In this document: positions 38,060-48,695 of the stretch, one piece after another
Position numbering within the stretch: the first letter of the stretch is position 1
Layout: each line of letters opens with the position of its first letter
NCBI RefSeq assembly: GCF_019139815.1
Contig: NZ_CP077079.1
Span: 5,959,001-6,023,000 of the forward strand
Reading direction: 5' to 3'
Origin: Pseudomonas asgharzadehiana
GTDB taxonomy: Bacteria > Pseudomonadota > Gammaproteobacteria > Pseudomonadales > Pseudomonadaceae
Length of the DNA: 64,000 nt
Position numbers and translations under genes: made by a program
Notes under the pieces: model-generated
What the model saw: only the letters and a program-made list of their open reading frames with translations
Told to the model about the DNA's origin: nothing
Databases searched by the model: none

Positions 38060-39424
38060 TTAGCCCTGCAACGCCGCCAAAGTCAGGTCCAGGCACGTAC
38101 GCGCCTTGGTCACCAGCTCATCGATTTCGGCCTTGCTGATCACCAGCGGCGGCGAAATGATCATGGTGTCACCCACGGCGCGCATGATCAGGCCGTTGTT
38201 GAAGCAGAAAGTGCGGCAAATCATGCCCGCGCCCTTGCCTTCATAACGCTTGCGGGTGGCCTTGTCTTGAACCAGCTCGATTGCACCGAGCATGCCCACG
38301 CCGCGAACTTCGCCCACCAACGGGTGATCCGCCAATTCCCTCAAACGCTTTTGCAAATACGGTGCCGTTTCATCGTGAACGCGGCTGACGATTTTTTCAT
38401 CGCGCATGATGCGGATGTTTTCCATGGCCACCGCCGCCGCCACCGGGTGGCCGGAGTAGGTGAAGCCGTGGTTGAAATCACCGCCTTCATTGAGCACGGC
38501 GACCACGTCGTCGCGCACGATCAGGCCGCCCATGGGGATGTAACCCGAGGTAAGGCCCTTGGCGATGGTCATCATGTGTGGCGTGAGGTCGTAGAAATCG
38601 CTCCCGAACCACTCACCGGTACGGCCGAACCCGCAGATCACTTCGTCGGCAATGAACAGGATGTCGTACTTGGCGAGGATTTCCTTGATGCGCGGCCAGT
38701 AAGTGGCGGGCGGCACGATGACGCCACCGGCGCCCTGGATCGGCTCGGCAATAAAGGCACCGACGTTGTCCACGCCCAACTCCAGGATTTTTTCTTCCAA
38801 CTGGTTGGCGGCCCAGGTCCCGAACTCGTCGGGGCTCATGTCGCCGCCTTCGCCAAACCAGTACGGCTGGGCGATGTGGGTGATGCCCGGGATCGGCAAG
38901 TCGCCCTGTTCATGCATATACGTCATGCCGCCCAGGCTGGCGCCGGCCACGGTGGAGCCGTGGTAGCCATTCTTGCGGCTGATGATGGTTTTCTTGTTCG
39001 GTTGGCCTTTGATCGCCCAGTAATGGCGAACCATGCGCAACATGGTGTCGTTGCCTTCGGAGCCGGAACCGGTGAAGAACACGTGGTTCATGCCGGCGGG
39101 CGCGATATCGGAAATGGCTTTGGCCAGTTCCAGCACGGGCGGGTGAGCGGTCTGGAAGAACAGGTTGTAATACGGCAGTTCTTTCATTTGCTTGGCGGCG
39201 GCGTCGGCGAGTTCATCGCGACCGTAACCGATTGCCACGCACCACAGGCCGGCCATGCCGTCGAGGATCTTGTTGCCTTCGCTGTCCCACAAGTACACGC
39301 CGTGGGCTTTGGTGATGATCCGTGGGCCTTTCTCTTTCAATTGCTTGAAGTCGCTGAACGGCGCCAGATGGTGATCGTTGCTCAAGGCTTGCCATTCACG
39401 GGTTTGCGGGTTGTTGCTGGACAT
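38060..39424 (-). CDS. spuC: polyamine:pyruvate aminotransferase SpuC
   Basis: 454-residue class III PLP aminotransferase. Schiff-base Lys289 is in [10 protein letters not shown], with the cofactor-binding [14 protein letters not shown] (257-270) and [12 protein letters not shown] (116-127). It transaminates putrescine (and related amines) with pyruvate, giving 4-aminobutanal that cyclises and is oxidised to GABA. Located between spuB and spuD; 57 bp after spuB. Confidence 0.94.
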   Translation of the reverse strand: MSSNNPQTREWQALSNDHHLAPFSDFKQLKEKGPRIITKAHGVYLWDSEGNKILDGMAGLWCVAIGYGRDELADAAAKQMKELPYYNLFFQTAHPPVLELAKAISDIAPAGMNHVFFTGSGSEGNDTMLRMVRHYWAIKGQPNKKTIISRKNGYHGSTVAGASLGGMTYMHEQGDLPIPGITHIAQPYWFGEGGDMSPDEFGTWAANQLEEKILELGVDNVGAFIAEPIQGAGGVIVPPATYWPRIKEILAKYDILFIADEVICGFGRTGEWFGSDFYDLTPHMMTIAKGLTSGYIPMGGLIVRDDVVAVLNEGGDFNHGFTYSGHPVAAAVAMENIRIMRDEKIVSRVHDETAPYLQKRLRELADHPLVGEVRGVGMLGAIELVQDKATRKRYEGKGAGMICRTFCFNNGLIMRAVGDTMIISPPLVISKAEIDELVTKARTCLDLTLAALQG

Positions 39425-39481
39425 ACCAATCTCCTCAAATTTCGGTGAGGGGCGCACGGCGCGAGCCGCACGCCCGGCGCA

Positions 39482-40840
39482 TCAGACGGCGAAGAGCAGG
39501 AATTCCCGCTCCCACGAACTGATGACGCGCTTGAAGTTTTCGTGCTCGGCCCGCTTGACCGCGACGTAGCCTGTGATGAATTTCTGACCCAGGTATTTCT
39601 CGATGGTCTTGCTGTTTTCCATGCGTTCCAGGGCGTCTTCGATGGTCAACGGCAGGCGCAGGTTGCGCCGCTCGTAACCACGCCCAACCACCGGCGCGCT
39701 CGGGTTATGGCCTTCGACCATGCCGATGTAGCCGCACAGCAGGCTGGCGGCAATCGCCAGGTACGGGTTGGCGTCGGCGCCCGGCAGGCGGTTCTCGACA
39801 CGGCGGTTCTGCGGGCCGGCATCCGGTACGCGCAGGCCGACAGTGCGGTTTTCTTCGCCCCATTCCACGTTCACCGGCGCCGAGGTGTCGGGCAGGAAGC
39901 GGCGGAACGAGTTCACATTAGGGGCAAACAGCGGCAGCAATTCAGGGATGAATTTCTGCAGGCCGCCAATGTGGTTGAGAAACAGCTGGCTCATGCTTCC
40001 GTCTTCATTGGAGAAGACGTTCTTGCCCGTGGCGATGTCGATGATGCTCTGGTGCAGGTGCATCGCGCTGCCGGGCTCGCCGGTCATCGGCTTGGCCATG
40101 AAGGTGGCGGCCACGTCGTGCTTGAGCGCGGCTTCACGCATGGTGCGCTTGAACACCAGGATCTGATCGGCCAGCGACAGCGCGTCGCCGTGACGGAAGT
40201 TGATTTCCATCTGCGCGGTGCCGTCTTCGTGGATCAGGGTGTCGAGGTCCAGCTCCTGCAGTTCGCACCAGTCGTAGACGTCTTCGAAGAGCGGGTCGAA
40301 TTCGTTGGCGGCTTCAATAGAGAAGGACTGGCGACCCGTCTCCGGGCGCCCGGAACGGCCGATCGGCGGTTGCAGCGGGAAGTCCGGGTCTTCGCAGCGC
40401 TTGGTCAGGTAGAACTCCATCTCCGGCGCCACGATGGGCTGCCAACCTTTGTCGGCGTAGAGCTTGAGGACTTTCTTGAGCACGTTGCGCGGCGACAGCT
40501 CGATCGGGTTGCCTTGCTTGTCGTAGGTATCGTGGATCACCTGGGCGGTCGGCTCGATGGCCCAGGGCACCAGGAACACCGCGTTCTGGTCGGGGCGGCA
40601 GATCATGTCGATGTCGGCCGGGTCGAGCAGTTCGTAATAGATGTCGTCTTCGACATAGTCGCCGGTCACGGTCTGCAACAGCACGCTCTCGGGCAGGCGC
40701 ATGCCCTTTTCGGCGATGAATTTGTTGGTCGGCGAGATCTTGCCCCGGGTGATGCCGGTGAGGTCGCCAATCATGCATTCGACTTCTGTGATCTTGTGGT
40801 CTTTCAACCAATCGGTGAGCTGGTCGAGGTTGTTACTCAT
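39482..40840 (-). CDS. spuB: glutamine synthetase-like gamma-glutamylpolyamine synthetase SpuB
   Basis: 452 residues of the type III GS-like (PuuA) group. Visible GS motifs: IVAPEMEFYL metal site, GEPGSAMHLHQSI (ATP/metal) and NPYLAIAASL. It ligates glutamate to putrescine or another amine with ATP, opening the gamma-glutamyl route. Start at MSNNLDQL fits the family; the 40-residue upstream extension is intergenic. First gene of the leftward spu operon; divergent from spuI across 597 bp. Confidence 0.91.
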   Translation of the reverse strand: MSNNLDQLTDWLKDHKITEVECMIGDLTGITRGKISPTNKFIAEKGMRLPESVLLQTVTGDYVEDDIYYELLDPADIDMICRPDQNAVFLVPWAIEPTAQVIHDTYDKQGNPIELSPRNVLKKVLKLYADKGWQPIVAPEMEFYLTKRCEDPDFPLQPPIGRSGRPETGRQSFSIEAANEFDPLFEDVYDWCELQELDLDTLIHEDGTAQMEINFRHGDALSLADQILVFKRTMREAALKHDVAATFMAKPMTGEPGSAMHLHQSIIDIATGKNVFSNEDGSMSQLFLNHIGGLQKFIPELLPLFAPNVNSFRRFLPDTSAPVNVEWGEENRTVGLRVPDAGPQNRRVENRLPGADANPYLAIAASLLCGYIGMVEGHNPSAPVVGRGYERRNLRLPLTIEDALERMENSKTIEKYLGQKFITGYVAVKRAEHENFKRVISSWEREFLLFAV

Positions 40841-41437
40841 AAATGCCTCTGGGCTGGGTTTCCTGGCATCCATTAAAGGCCAGGCGTTGGTTGACGCAGC
40901 ATCCGCGTCGTTTTTTCGTTCAGGGTAGGAGCTTACCTGCCATTTGCTGCAGCGTTGCATTCCTCACGCCAAAGTTGTGCGCAATCTTGATCGGCGCAAC
41001 GGATGAGGGCCGTTCATCGGCGGTGGCGAGGGCAAGGAAGAGGTCGGACAGGCCGTCAAGAATATTGGCCGGAGCGTGGGTATTCACACGGGATGAATGA
41101 ACTGCGGACAAAGCCTGGCGCAAGCAGGCAGAGACGCCGAATGGCGGCAGGTGAAACATGAAGCACCCCGGTATTATTGCTGTTATGGGTTTGAATCGAG
41201 CTTAGCCTTGTTCATTTTTTTACACAACACCCCCGTAAAAAATACAACACGGCCCGCTCAAGCCCGCGAGTCCCAAGCCCATCAAACCCAAAAAACCGCC
41301 CTAAAAAGCCCCAAAAAAGCCTGCGGAGCGCTTTTTTAGGGCAAAAAAGGCCTCGCTTGACTTCGGCATGCCGTTCGGGTTGACTGAAACCAGAAAAGAT
41401 CAATGATTGATATTTTTAACAACAAAGGTGTTGCATC
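40841..41437. promoter_or_regulatory. spuB-spuI divergent intergenic region with competing hairpins
   Basis: 597 bp without a credible gene. AT-rich toward spuI. At 41298-41342, GCCCTAAAAAGC and AAAAAAGC (41313-41320) can each pair with GCTTTTTTAGGGC (41330-41342), giving mutually exclusive hairpins; on the minus strand the inner one reads AAAAAAGC...GCTTTTTT ahead of T-rich sequence toward spuB. A short plus-strand frame at 41097-41339 exists but lacks coding features. Promoters for both genes must lie here; I could not assign boxes with confidence. Confidence 0.55.
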
Positions 41438-42814
41438 ATGTCGGTACCCCCGCGTGCCGTTCAGCTTAACGAAGCGAACGCGTTCCTTAAGGATCATCCT
41501 GAGGTTCTGTACGTAGACCTTCTAATTGCGGATATGAATGGTGTGGTGCGCGGCAAGCGCATCGAACGCACCAGCCTCCACAAGGTTTACGAGAAGGGCA
41601 TTAACCTGCCTGCCTCTTTATTTGCCCTGGATATCAACGGCTCGACGGTGGAAAGCACCGGCCTGGGCCTGGACATCGGTGATGCTGACCGAATCTGTTA
41701 TCCAATCCCCGACACCCTGTGCAATGAGCCCTGGCAAAAGCGCCCTACCGCGCAACTGCTGATGACCATGCACGAACTTGAAGGTGAACCTTTCTTCGCC
41801 GATCCGCGCGAAGTGCTCCGCCAAGTCGTCAGCAAGTTCGATGACATGGGCCTGACCATCTGCGCTGCCTTCGAGCTTGAGTTCTACCTGATCGACCAGG
41901 AGAACGTGAACGGCCGCCCACAACCGCCCCGCTCGCCGATCTCCGGCAAACGCCCGCATTCGACACAGGTTTACCTGATCGACGACCTCGACGAATACGT
42001 CGACTGCCTCCAGGACATCCTCGAAGGTGCCAAGGAGCAAGGCATCCCGGCCGACGCCATCGTCAAGGAAAGTGCCCCGGCGCAGTTCGAAGTGAACCTG
42101 CACCACGTGGCCGACCCGATCAAGGCCTGCGACTACGCGGTACTGCTCAAGCGCCTGATCAAGAACATCGCCTACGACCATGAGATGGACACCACCTTCA
42201 TGGCCAAGCCTTACCCAGGCCAGGCAGGCAACGGGCTGCACGTGCATATTTCGATCCTGGACAAGGACGGCAAGAACATCTTCGCCAGCGAGGATCCCGA
42301 GCAGAACGCCGCATTGCGTCACGCGATCGGCGGTGTGCTGGAGACCCTACCCGCCCAGATGGCGTTCCTGTGCCCCAACGTCAACTCCTACCGTCGTTTC
42401 GGCGCACAGTTCTACGTGCCGAACTCGCCGTGCTGGGGCCTGGACAACCGCACCGTAGCGATTCGCGTACCGACCGGCTCGTCCGACGCGGTACGTATCG
42501 AACACCGCGTGGCCGGCGCCGACGCCAACCCTTACCTGCTGATGGCTTCGGTCCTGGCAGGCGTGCACCATGGTCTGACCAACAAGATCGAACCGGGCGC
42601 TCCAGTGGAAGGCAACAGCTACGAGCAGAACGAGCAAAGCCTGCCGAACAACCTGCGCGATGCCCTGCGTGAGTTGGACGACAGCGAGGTGATGGCCAAG
42701 TACATCGATCCTAAATACATCGATATCTTCGTCGCCTGTAAGGAAAGTGAGCTGGAAGAGTTCGAACACTCCATCTCCGACCTTGAGTACAACTGGTACC
42801 TGCATACCGTGTAA
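41438..42814 (+). CDS. spuI: glutamine synthetase-like gamma-glutamylpolyamine synthetase SpuI
   Basis: 458 residues, second GS-like enzyme of the locus and clearly homologous to SpuB (NPYLLMASVLAG, GQAGNGLHVHISIL, AAFELEFYLI). It has an N-terminal GS beta-Grasp-like segment with MNGVVRGKRIERTSL. In P. aeruginosa SpuI acts with other glutamylpolyamine synthetases in diamine use and is divergent from the spu operon, as here. Ends at a strong terminator. Confidence 0.9.
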   Translation: MSVPPRAVQLNEANAFLKDHPEVLYVDLLIADMNGVVRGKRIERTSLHKVYEKGINLPASLFALDINGSTVESTGLGLDIGDADRICYPIPDTLCNEPWQKRPTAQLLMTMHELEGEPFFADPREVLRQVVSKFDDMGLTICAAFELEFYLIDQENVNGRPQPPRSPISGKRPHSTQVYLIDDLDEYVDCLQDILEGAKEQGIPADAIVKESAPAQFEVNLHHVADPIKACDYAVLLKRLIKNIAYDHEMDTTFMAKPYPGQAGNGLHVHISILDKDGKNIFASEDPEQNAALRHAIGGVLETLPAQMAFLCPNVNSYRRFGAQFYVPNSPCWGLDNRTVAIRVPTGSSDAVRIEHRVAGADANPYLLMASVLAGVHHGLTNKIEPGAPVEGNSYEQNEQSLPNNLRDALRELDDSEVMAKYIDPKYIDIFVACKESELEEFEHSISDLEYNWYLHTV

Positions 42815-42835
42815 GCGGTTGAAGCAGTAAAAGGG

Positions 42836-42868
42836 AACGCCGCTGACTTTGGTCAGTGGCGTTTTTTT
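42836..42868 (+). terminator. intrinsic terminator of spuI
   Basis: AACGCC-G-CTGAC pairs with GTCAG-T-GGCGTT around a TTTG loop, followed by a seven-T tract. Located 21 bp after the stop codon. Confidence 0.93.
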
Positions 42869-42900
42869 ATGGGTTTCTTTTGGGATACCGAGGTGGCCTC

Positions 42901-42940
42901 ATCGGGAGCAAGTCGAATCGTCGCACCGCCCCTCCCACAC
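42901..42940. repeat. REP variant with CGAATCGTCGCACCG centre
   Basis: Starts ATCGGGAGCAAG and ends CCCCTCCCACAC like the other REPs, but the centre is TCGAATCGTCGCACCG. This is a separate repeat subclass that I recall from Pseudomonas genomes, not an insertion. Confidence 0.7.
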
Positions 42941-43006
42941 TTTGATTTGTGAATGCAGTTAAATCTCCCTGCTCATACAATGCCCGCTGCCTTGTAGGAG
43001 ACTTCC

Positions 43007-43636
43007 ATGACCACCCGCCCCGCCGCCACTCGCAAACCCCGCGCCCGCAGCCAGGCACGTATCGACGCAATCCTCGATGCCGCCCGCACCTTGCTGGCCG
43101 CCGAAGGCGTGGACAGTTTGTCGATCTACAGCGTGGCCGAACGGGCGCAGATTCCGCCGTCGTCGGTGTACCACTTTTTCGCCAACGTGCCGGCGTTACT
43201 GGAGGCGTTGACGGCCGATGTGCATGCGGCCTTCCGCGCGGCCATTGAGGCGCCCATCGAACATGACGCGCTCAACACTTGGCGAGACCTGTCCAGTATC
43301 GTCGAACAGCGCATGCTGACTATCTATGAACATGACGCCGCCGCCCGCCAGCTGATCCTGGCCCAGCATGGCCTCACCGAAGTCACCCAGGCCGACCGCC
43401 AGCACGATCTGGAATTGGGACATCTGATGCTGACCGTGTTCAACCGCCACTTTGAAGTGCCGAGGTTGCCAGCCGACGTGGATGTGTTCGCCCTGGCGCT
43501 GGAGCTGAGCGACCGCGTGTATGCGCGCTCGGTGCATCAGCATGGGCAGATTACGCCGCGTATGGCGGAGGAAGGGATGCGGGTGTTTGATGCGTATGTG
43601 GGGCTCTACCTGCCAGCCTATTTGCCCAAGCGCTGA
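43007..43636 (+). CDS. TetR/AcrR family transcriptional regulator
   Basis: 209 residues. N-terminal helix-turn-helix (about 18-62: RIDAILDAARTLLAAEG then SIYSVAERAQIPPSSVYHFF). The remainder is the ligand-binding/dimerisation domain; no ligand can be inferred. It is isolated between spuI and the ssu locus, flanked by REP sequences, with a GGAG box before the start. Target may be itself or spuI; neither is shown. Confidence 0.85.
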   Translation: MTTRPAATRKPRARSQARIDAILDAARTLLAAEGVDSLSIYSVAERAQIPPSSVYHFFANVPALLEALTADVHAAFRAAIEAPIEHDALNTWRDLSSIVEQRMLTIYEHDAAARQLILAQHGLTEVTQADRQHDLELGHLMLTVFNRHFEVPRLPADVDVFALALELSDRVYARSVHQHGQITPRMAEEGMRVFDAYVGLYLPAYLPKR

Positions 43637-43660
43637 GCCTTGCGGTGACCGGTAGGCCTC

Positions 43661-43741
43661 ATCGGGAGCAAGCCCCCTCCCACATTGACCGCGTTTCAAC
43701 TCTGGAATGCACTCAAATGTGGGAGGGGGCTTGCTCCCGAT
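43661..43741. repeat. REP doublet (REPIN-like)
   Basis: ATCGGGAGCAAGCCCCCTCCCACAT and its inverse, separated by about 30 bp, between the convergent TetR and ssuF genes. Confidence 0.92.
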
Positions 43742-43764
43742 GACGGCCTCAAGACCGACACCCC

Positions 43765-43980
43765 TCACAACTTGGCGATCGACACCTCAGTGGACTTCAC
43801 AAAGGCAATCACCTCACTGCCGATCACCAGTTCCAGCTCTTTGACCGAGCGGGTGGTGATCACCGAAGTGACGATACCGGAGGCGGTCTGCACATCGATT
43901 TCCGACAGCACGTCGCCGACTACGATGTCCTTGATGGTGCCTTTGAACTGGTTACGCACGTTGATGGCTTTAATGGTCAT
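43765..43980 (-). CDS. ssuF: TOBE/Mop-fold molybdopterin-binding protein SsuF
   Basis: 71 residues comprising one Mop/TOBE domain (MTIKAINVRNQFKGTIKDI to STEVSIAKL). This small protein ends the ssu operon in Pseudomonas and is needed for growth on sulfonates in P. putida, though its role is unclear. Start at the ATG of MTIKAIN; the longer frame would overlap ssuB out of frame. Confidence 0.92.
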   Translation of the reverse strand: MTIKAINVRNQFKGTIKDIVVGDVLSEIDVQTASGIVTSVITTRSVKELELVIGSEVIAFVKSTEVSIAKL

Positions 43981-44008
43981 GGTGTTCTTCCTTCGTGGGA
44001 CAAGTGAG

Positions 44009-44815
44009 TTATTGAGCCCAACGCAATTGCGTAGGCAGCGGTGAAACAGGTTCGGGTTCCGGCGGAGCGCCGGGCAACGACAGCACACGGTTGAGCACTT
44101 CGGCCTCCAGCGCCGCCAGGCGATGAGAGCCACGGGCCCGTGGGCGTGGCAGGTCGACGATCAGGTCGAGGCCGATTTCGCCGTCTTCGATCAGGATCAC
44201 CCGGTCGGCAATCGCCACGGCTTCGCTGACGTCATGGGTTACCAGCAACACGGTGAAGCCGTGCTGGCGCCACAGGTTTTCGATCAGTTGCTGCATCTCG
44301 ATGCGGGTCAGGGCATCCAGCGCGCCCAGCGGCTCATCGAGCAACAGCAAGCGCGGTTGGTGGATCAGGGCGCGCGCGAGGGCCACGCGTTGCTTCTGGC
44401 CACCGGACAATGCCGCCGGCCATTCATTGGCGCGCTCCGCCAGGCCGACCGCGTCCAAGGCTTGCAGCGCTTTGGGGCGCCAGTCGCCCTTGAGGCCCAG
44501 GCCCACGTTGTCGATGATTTTTTTCCACGGCAACAAGCGCGCTTCCTGGAACATCAACCGCGTGTCTTCAATTGCTTCGCCGAGCGCTGCGGAACCGGCC
44601 AGCAGCTCGCCGCCACTGGCTTTGTCCAAGCCGGCCAGCAGGCGCAGCAAGGTACTTTTGCCGCAACCACTGCGGCCGACCACGGCCACGAACTGGCCTG
44701 CCGGAATGTGCAGGTCAATCTCTTTGAGCACGTGCCGTGCGCCAAATGATTTGCGCAATTTGCGCACTGCCAGGGGGATCCCTTTAAGCAGGCGCGGAGG
44801 TTGTTGAGCTGTCAT
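44009..44815 (-). CDS. ssuB: aliphatic sulfonates ABC transporter ATP-binding protein SsuB
   Basis: 268 residues, Walker A GRSGCGKS (48-55), signature [15 protein letters not shown], Walker [13 protein letters not shown]. Energises sulfonate uptake with SsuA and SsuC. Start overlaps the ssuC stop by four bases (ATGA). Confidence 0.95.
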   Translation of the reverse strand: MTAQQPPRLLKGIPLAVRKLRKSFGARHVLKEIDLHIPAGQFVAVVGRSGCGKSTLLRLLAGLDKASGGELLAGSAALGEAIEDTRLMFQEARLLPWKKIIDNVGLGLKGDWRPKALQALDAVGLAERANEWPAALSGGQKQRVALARALIHQPRLLLLDEPLGALDALTRIEMQQLIENLWRQHGFTVLLVTHDVSEAVAIADRVILIEDGEIGLDLIVDLPRPRARGSHRLAALEAEVLNRVLSLPGAPPEPEPVSPLPTQLRWAQ

Positions 44816-45600
44816 GCCGCACCGCCTTTATTCACTTGATACGCCGGGTGCCAGCGCAGCCACACACGTTCCAGGCCACGTGCCGCCAGGTCGGCCAGCT
44901 TGCCGAGAATGGCGTACATCACGATGGCCAGCACCACCACGTCGGTTTGCAGGAACTCACGTGCGTTCATCGCCAGGTAGCCGATGCCGGAGCTGGCGGA
45001 GATGGTTTCCGCCACAATCAGCGTCAACCACATAAAGCCCAGGGCAAACCGCACGCCCACCAGGATCGACGGCAGGGCGCCCGGCAGGATGACTTGCCAG
45101 AACAGGCTGAACCCGGACAAGCCATAGCTGCGCGACATTTCCACCAACGCCGGGTCGACGTTGCGGATGCCGTGGTAGGTGTTGAGGTAAATCGGGAACA
45201 ACGTACCGAGGGCCACCAGGAAAATCTTTGCGGTCTCGTCGATCCCGAACCACAGGATCACCAGCGGGATCAGCGCCAGGTGCGGCACGTTGCGGATCAT
45301 CTGCACCGAGCTGTCCAGCAGGCGCTCGCCCCACGTCGACAAGCCAGTGATAAACCCCAGCGCCAGGCCGATGCCGCCACCGATCACAAAGCCCAGGCCC
45401 GCGCGCCAGCCGCTGATGGCCAGGTGGGTCCAGATTTCGCCGCTGGCCACAAGATGCACCCCGGCTTCAATCACGGCACTCGGGGCCGGCAGAATGCGCG
45501 TCGACAACCAGCCCGCCGACACGGACAACTGCCACACCGCCAGCAATAAAACAGGCAGCGCCCAAGGCGCCACGCGATGGCTCAATTTTTCATAATTCAT
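44812..45600 (-). CDS. ssuC: aliphatic sulfonates ABC transporter permease SsuC
   Basis: 262 residues, six hydrophobic segments, EAA-like loop [23 protein letters not shown]. Forms the sulfonate channel. Nine bases separate it from ssuD and its stop overlaps ssuB, so translation is coupled. Confidence 0.95.
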   Translation of the reverse strand: MNYEKLSHRVAPWALPVLLLAVWQLSVSAGWLSTRILPAPSAVIEAGVHLVASGEIWTHLAISGWRAGLGFVIGGGIGLALGFITGLSTWGERLLDSSVQMIRNVPHLALIPLVILWFGIDETAKIFLVALGTLFPIYLNTYHGIRNVDPALVEMSRSYGLSGFSLFWQVILPGALPSILVGVRFALGFMWLTLIVAETISASSGIGYLAMNAREFLQTDVVVLAIVMYAILGKLADLAARGLERVWLRWHPAYQVNKGGAA

Positions 45601-45609
45601 AACGCCACC

Positions 45610-46758
45610 TCAGCTCTGTGACGCCGCTTTGGGAAGGATATCGTTGGCGACCATCTCGCCGAACGGGCTCACATAGCCGGCGCTTTTCGGCAGTTCCGGA
45701 CGCTCGATGTCCAGGTGCGGGAACAGCAGCTCAGCGACCCGATACGACTCTTCCAGGTGTGGATAACCGGAGAAGATAAAGGTGTCGATGCCCAGCGCGG
45801 CGTATTCCTTGACCCGCGCCGCAACGGTCGGGCCATCACCCACCAGCGCCGTACCCGCACCGCCACGCACCAGGCCGACGCCGGCCCACAGGTTGGGGCT
45901 CACTTCCAGATGGTCGCGGTTGCCGCCGTGCAACGCGGCCATGCGTTGCTGGCCAACCGAATCGAAGCGCGCCAGGGAGGCCTGGGCACGGGCGATGGTG
46001 TCGTCGTCCAGATGGGAGATCAGTTTGTCGGCGGCTTTCCAGGCTTCGTCGGTGGTCTCGCGCACGATCACATGCAGGCGAATGCCAAAGCGCACGGTAC
46101 GCCCGAGCTTGGCCGCCTTGGCCCGCACTTGTTCGATCTTCTCGGCAACCGCGGCCGGTGGCTCGCCCCAGGTCAGCACCATTTCCACTTGCTCGGCGGC
46201 CAGGTCCTGGGCGGCTTCGGAAGAACCGCCAAAGTACAACGGCGGGCGCGGTTGCTGGATCGGTGGGTAAAGCAATTTGGCGCCTTTGACGCTGATGTGT
46301 TCGCCATCGTAATCCACGGTTTCGCCCTCCAGCACACGACGCCAGATGCGCGTGAACTCGACCGAAGCCTGGTAGCGCTCTTCGTGGCTGAGGAACAAGC
46401 CATCGCCGGCCAACTCGTCCGGATCACCACCGGTGACCAGGTTGAACAACGCGCGGCCACCGGACAAACGATCCAGGGTCGCGGCCTGACGCGCGGCCAC
46501 CGTTGGGGAAATGATCCCGGGGCGCAGGGCGACCAGAAATTTCAAACGCTGGGTCACCGGGATCAGCGACGCGGCCACCAGCCACGAGTCTTCGCAGGAA
46601 CGCCCGGTGGGGATCAGCACTCCACCGAAACCCAGGCGGTCAGCGGCCTGGGCCACTTGCTGCAAATAACCGTGGTCGACGGCGCGAGCGCCTTCGGCGG
46701 TGCCAAGGTAATGGCCGTCGCCGTGGGTAGGCAGGAACCAGAAAATAGTGAGGCTCAT
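45610..46758 (-). CDS. ssuD: FMNH2-dependent alkanesulfonate monooxygenase SsuD
   Basis: 382 residues of the bacterial luciferase-like family. It cleaves C1+ alkanesulfonates to aldehyde and sulfite using FMNH2 and O2. Conserved elements: N-terminal [27 protein letters not shown] (Cys/Trp region) and [13 protein letters not shown]. Reduced flavin comes from SsuE. Preceded by ssuA after 25 bp. Confidence 0.96.
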   Translation of the reverse strand: MSLTIFWFLPTHGDGHYLGTAEGARAVDHGYLQQVAQAADRLGFGGVLIPTGRSCEDSWLVAASLIPVTQRLKFLVALRPGIISPTVAARQAATLDRLSGGRALFNLVTGGDPDELAGDGLFLSHEERYQASVEFTRIWRRVLEGETVDYDGEHISVKGAKLLYPPIQQPRPPLYFGGSSEAAQDLAAEQVEMVLTWGEPPAAVAEKIEQVRAKAAKLGRTVRFGIRLHVIVRETTDEAWKAADKLISHLDDDTIARAQASLARFDSVGQQRMAALHGGNRDHLEVSPNLWAGVGLVRGGAGTALVGDGPTVAARVKEYAALGIDTFIFSGYPHLEESYRVAELLFPHLDIERPELPKSAGYVSPFGEMVANDILPKAASQS

Positions 46759-46783
46759 GGAGTTGTCTCCTGAAGAAGTCGGA

Positions 46784-47752
46784 TTACGGCGCTTTGGCCA
46801 CGGCAGCGGATGGCGTCCAGATCACGTCCTTGATGCTCAAGGGCTTGGGGATCAATTTGAGTTGGTAAAAGCTGTCGGCGATTTTCTGCTGGGCGGCAAC
46901 CACTTCCGGGGTCAGGAACAGCGCGCCATAGCCCTGGCGCTTCACCGAGGTCAGGGTGATGTCAGCCGGCAGGCCAAGCAGCGGCGCGACTTGTTCGGTG
47001 ACTTCCTGTGGGTTGGCCTTGGACCATTCGCCCACCGCGCGCACTTCCTCGATCAGCGCCTTGATCACCTGCGGGTGTTGCTCGGCATACGGCTTGGTCG
47101 CCAGGTAAAACTGGTGGTTATCGGCGATACCGGTGCCGTCGCGCAGCGTGCGCGCTTGCAGTTGTTTCTCGGCGGCGGCCTGGTACGGGTCCCAGATCAC
47201 CCAGGCGTCCACGCTGCCACGCTCGAACGCGGCGCGGGCATCGGCGGGCGGCAGGAATACGGTGTGTACGTCGGTGTATTTCAGGCCGGCGTCTTCCAGG
47301 GCACGCACCAGCAGGTAGTGCACGTTGGAGCCCTTATTGAGCACGATTTTCTTGCCCTTGAGCTCGGCCACAGATTTGATCGTCGAGTCTTTGGGCACCA
47401 GGATCGCTTCGCTGGTCGGTGCCGGTGGCTCGTAGGCCACGTAAAGCAGGTCGGCGCCGGCGGCCTGGGCGAACACCGGCGGGGTTTCGCCGGTAACACC
47501 AAAGTCGATGGAGCCGACGTTCAAGCCCTCGAGCAACTGCGGGCCGCCGGGAAACTCCGTCCATTGCACCTGTACGCCTTGGGCAGCCAGGCGTTTTTCC
47601 AGGGTGCCCTTGGCTTTGAGCAGCACCAACGTGCCGTATTTCTGATAACCGATCCGCAAGGTCTCGGCAGCTTGGGCTTGAACAATGGCGCCGAAGGACA
47701 CAGCCGCAGCAAACAGTGCGACCAGACCACGACGCAAGATGACAGTGCGCAT
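46784..47752 (-). CDS. ssuA: sulfonate ABC transporter substrate-binding protein SsuA
   Basis: 322 residues with a signal peptide (cut near [15 protein letters not shown]) and the NMT1/SsuA-like type II fold ([34 protein letters not shown]). Captures alkanesulfonates in the periplasm. Second gene of the ssu operon, after ssuE. Confidence 0.94.
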   Translation of the reverse strand: MRTVILRRGLVALFAAAVSFGAIVQAQAAETLRIGYQKYGTLVLLKAKGTLEKRLAAQGVQVQWTEFPGGPQLLEGLNVGSIDFGVTGETPPVFAQAAGADLLYVAYEPPAPTSEAILVPKDSTIKSVAELKGKKIVLNKGSNVHYLLVRALEDAGLKYTDVHTVFLPPADARAAFERGSVDAWVIWDPYQAAAEKQLQARTLRDGTGIADNHQFYLATKPYAEQHPQVIKALIEEVRAVGEWSKANPQEVTEQVAPLLGLPADITLTSVKRQGYGALFLTPEVVAAQQKIADSFYQLKLIPKPLSIKDVIWTPSAAVAKAP

Positions 47753-47845
47753 GGCGCTCTCTCCAATTATGCGATGAGGGTTTTGGCTGCACCTGCTTGG
47801 CCGTTGGCGGCTGAGTAAGGTGAGTGTTTCTTAAATGGGTAAGGC

Positions 47846-48439
47846 TCAGATGCTCCAGCGAGCAGTCAACAAACGCTCATTGAGCACATGTGGGTCCAGC
47901 GGTTTCGGGCGGCGGGCCATGGCGCTGTAGAGGGTTTCCAGCGCTTCGTGCAAACGCTGCTCCAGCACCGGCACCAATTGCGCCTGCACGCTGCCTTCGC
48001 CATAGGCGATCTGGCTGTCCTCGGCAAAAATACCGTGGAGCAACTCCTGGGCTTTGAGGGCCGACAACACCGGCTTCAAGGCGTAGTCCACCGCCAGCAT
48101 GTGGGCGATGCTGCCGCCTGTAGCCATCGGCAACACGACCTTGTGGGCCAGGGCGCGTTCGGGCAGCAGGTCGAGCAGGGTTTTCAGCGCGCCGGAGAAC
48201 GAGGCCTTGTACACCGGCGTGGCGATTACCAGGCCATCGGCGTTAGCCACCTGCTGCAACAGATCGATAACCCTGGGGCTGTCGAAGCGCGCATGCAGCA
48301 AGTCTTCGGCCGGGAAGTCCCGTACCTGGTAACTCACCACCTCAACGCCTTTGCCTTGCAACCATTGACGGGTTTTTTCCAGCAAGACCCCGGAGCGGGA
48401 ACGCTGGCTGGGGCTGCCTCCGAGTGTGACGACCAACAT
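47846..48439 (-). CDS. ssuE: NADPH-dependent FMN reductase SsuE
   Basis: 197-residue flavodoxin-like reductase: [20 protein letters not shown] forms the FMN phosphate loop and [21 protein letters not shown] the second flavin site with the family's YKASFSG region. Supplies FMNH2 to SsuD. The ATG at 48439 is the family start; an 18-residue upstream extension was rejected. First gene of the leftward ssu operon, 94 bp before ssuA. Confidence 0.94.
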   Translation of the reverse strand: MLVVTLGGSPSQRSRSGVLLEKTRQWLQGKGVEVVSYQVRDFPAEDLLHARFDSPRVIDLLQQVANADGLVIATPVYKASFSGALKTLLDLLPERALAHKVVLPMATGGSIAHMLAVDYALKPVLSALKAQELLHGIFAEDSQIAYGEGSVQAQLVPVLEQRLHEALETLYSAMARRPKPLDPHVLNERLLTARWSI

Positions 48440-48591
48440 GCGGGAATTCCTTGAGCAAGTGCCGGCGGTTCGCTGGGTGGGCGATGGCGCCAATATGTGA
48501 CAGACCTTATCAGCAGATTTATATATCTATAAATCTTATTTTTTCATTTGTTTATTCCTTAAGTGCATATACGGTTCATAAACCGCCAGGC

Positions 48592-48617
48592 GAAAAAAAA
48601 GGCCGTAAAAACGGCCT
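48592..48617 (-). terminator. intrinsic terminator of lsfA
   Basis: On the minus strand AGGCCGT-TTTT-ACGGCCT is followed by an uninterrupted T-tract of eight bases. It insulates lsfA from the ssu operon promoter downstream. Confidence 0.93.
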
Positions 48618-48655
48618 GAAAACCCCTGCAATGTGAGTGTTGAAATGCGGTCAAC

Positions 48656-48685
48656 CTGTGGGAGGGGTCTTGCTCCCTCCCACAG
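48656..48685. repeat. single REP hairpin after lsfA
   Basis: CTGTGGGAGGG and CCCTCCCACAG form a perfect 11-bp stem 10 bp beyond the lsfA stop, upstream (in transcription order) of the true terminator. Confidence 0.88.
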
Positions 48686-48695
48686 AGGTCCCGCG

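Noticed and set aside
41097..41339. 80-codon plus-strand open frame upstream of spuI
   Set aside because: It spans the hairpin region, has unusual composition and no family resemblance; likely chance.
42901..42940. Small insertion inside a REP element
   Set aside because: The TCGAATCGTCGCACCG centre matches a recurring REP subclass I recall from other Pseudomonas genomes, so it is a variant and not a unique insertion.
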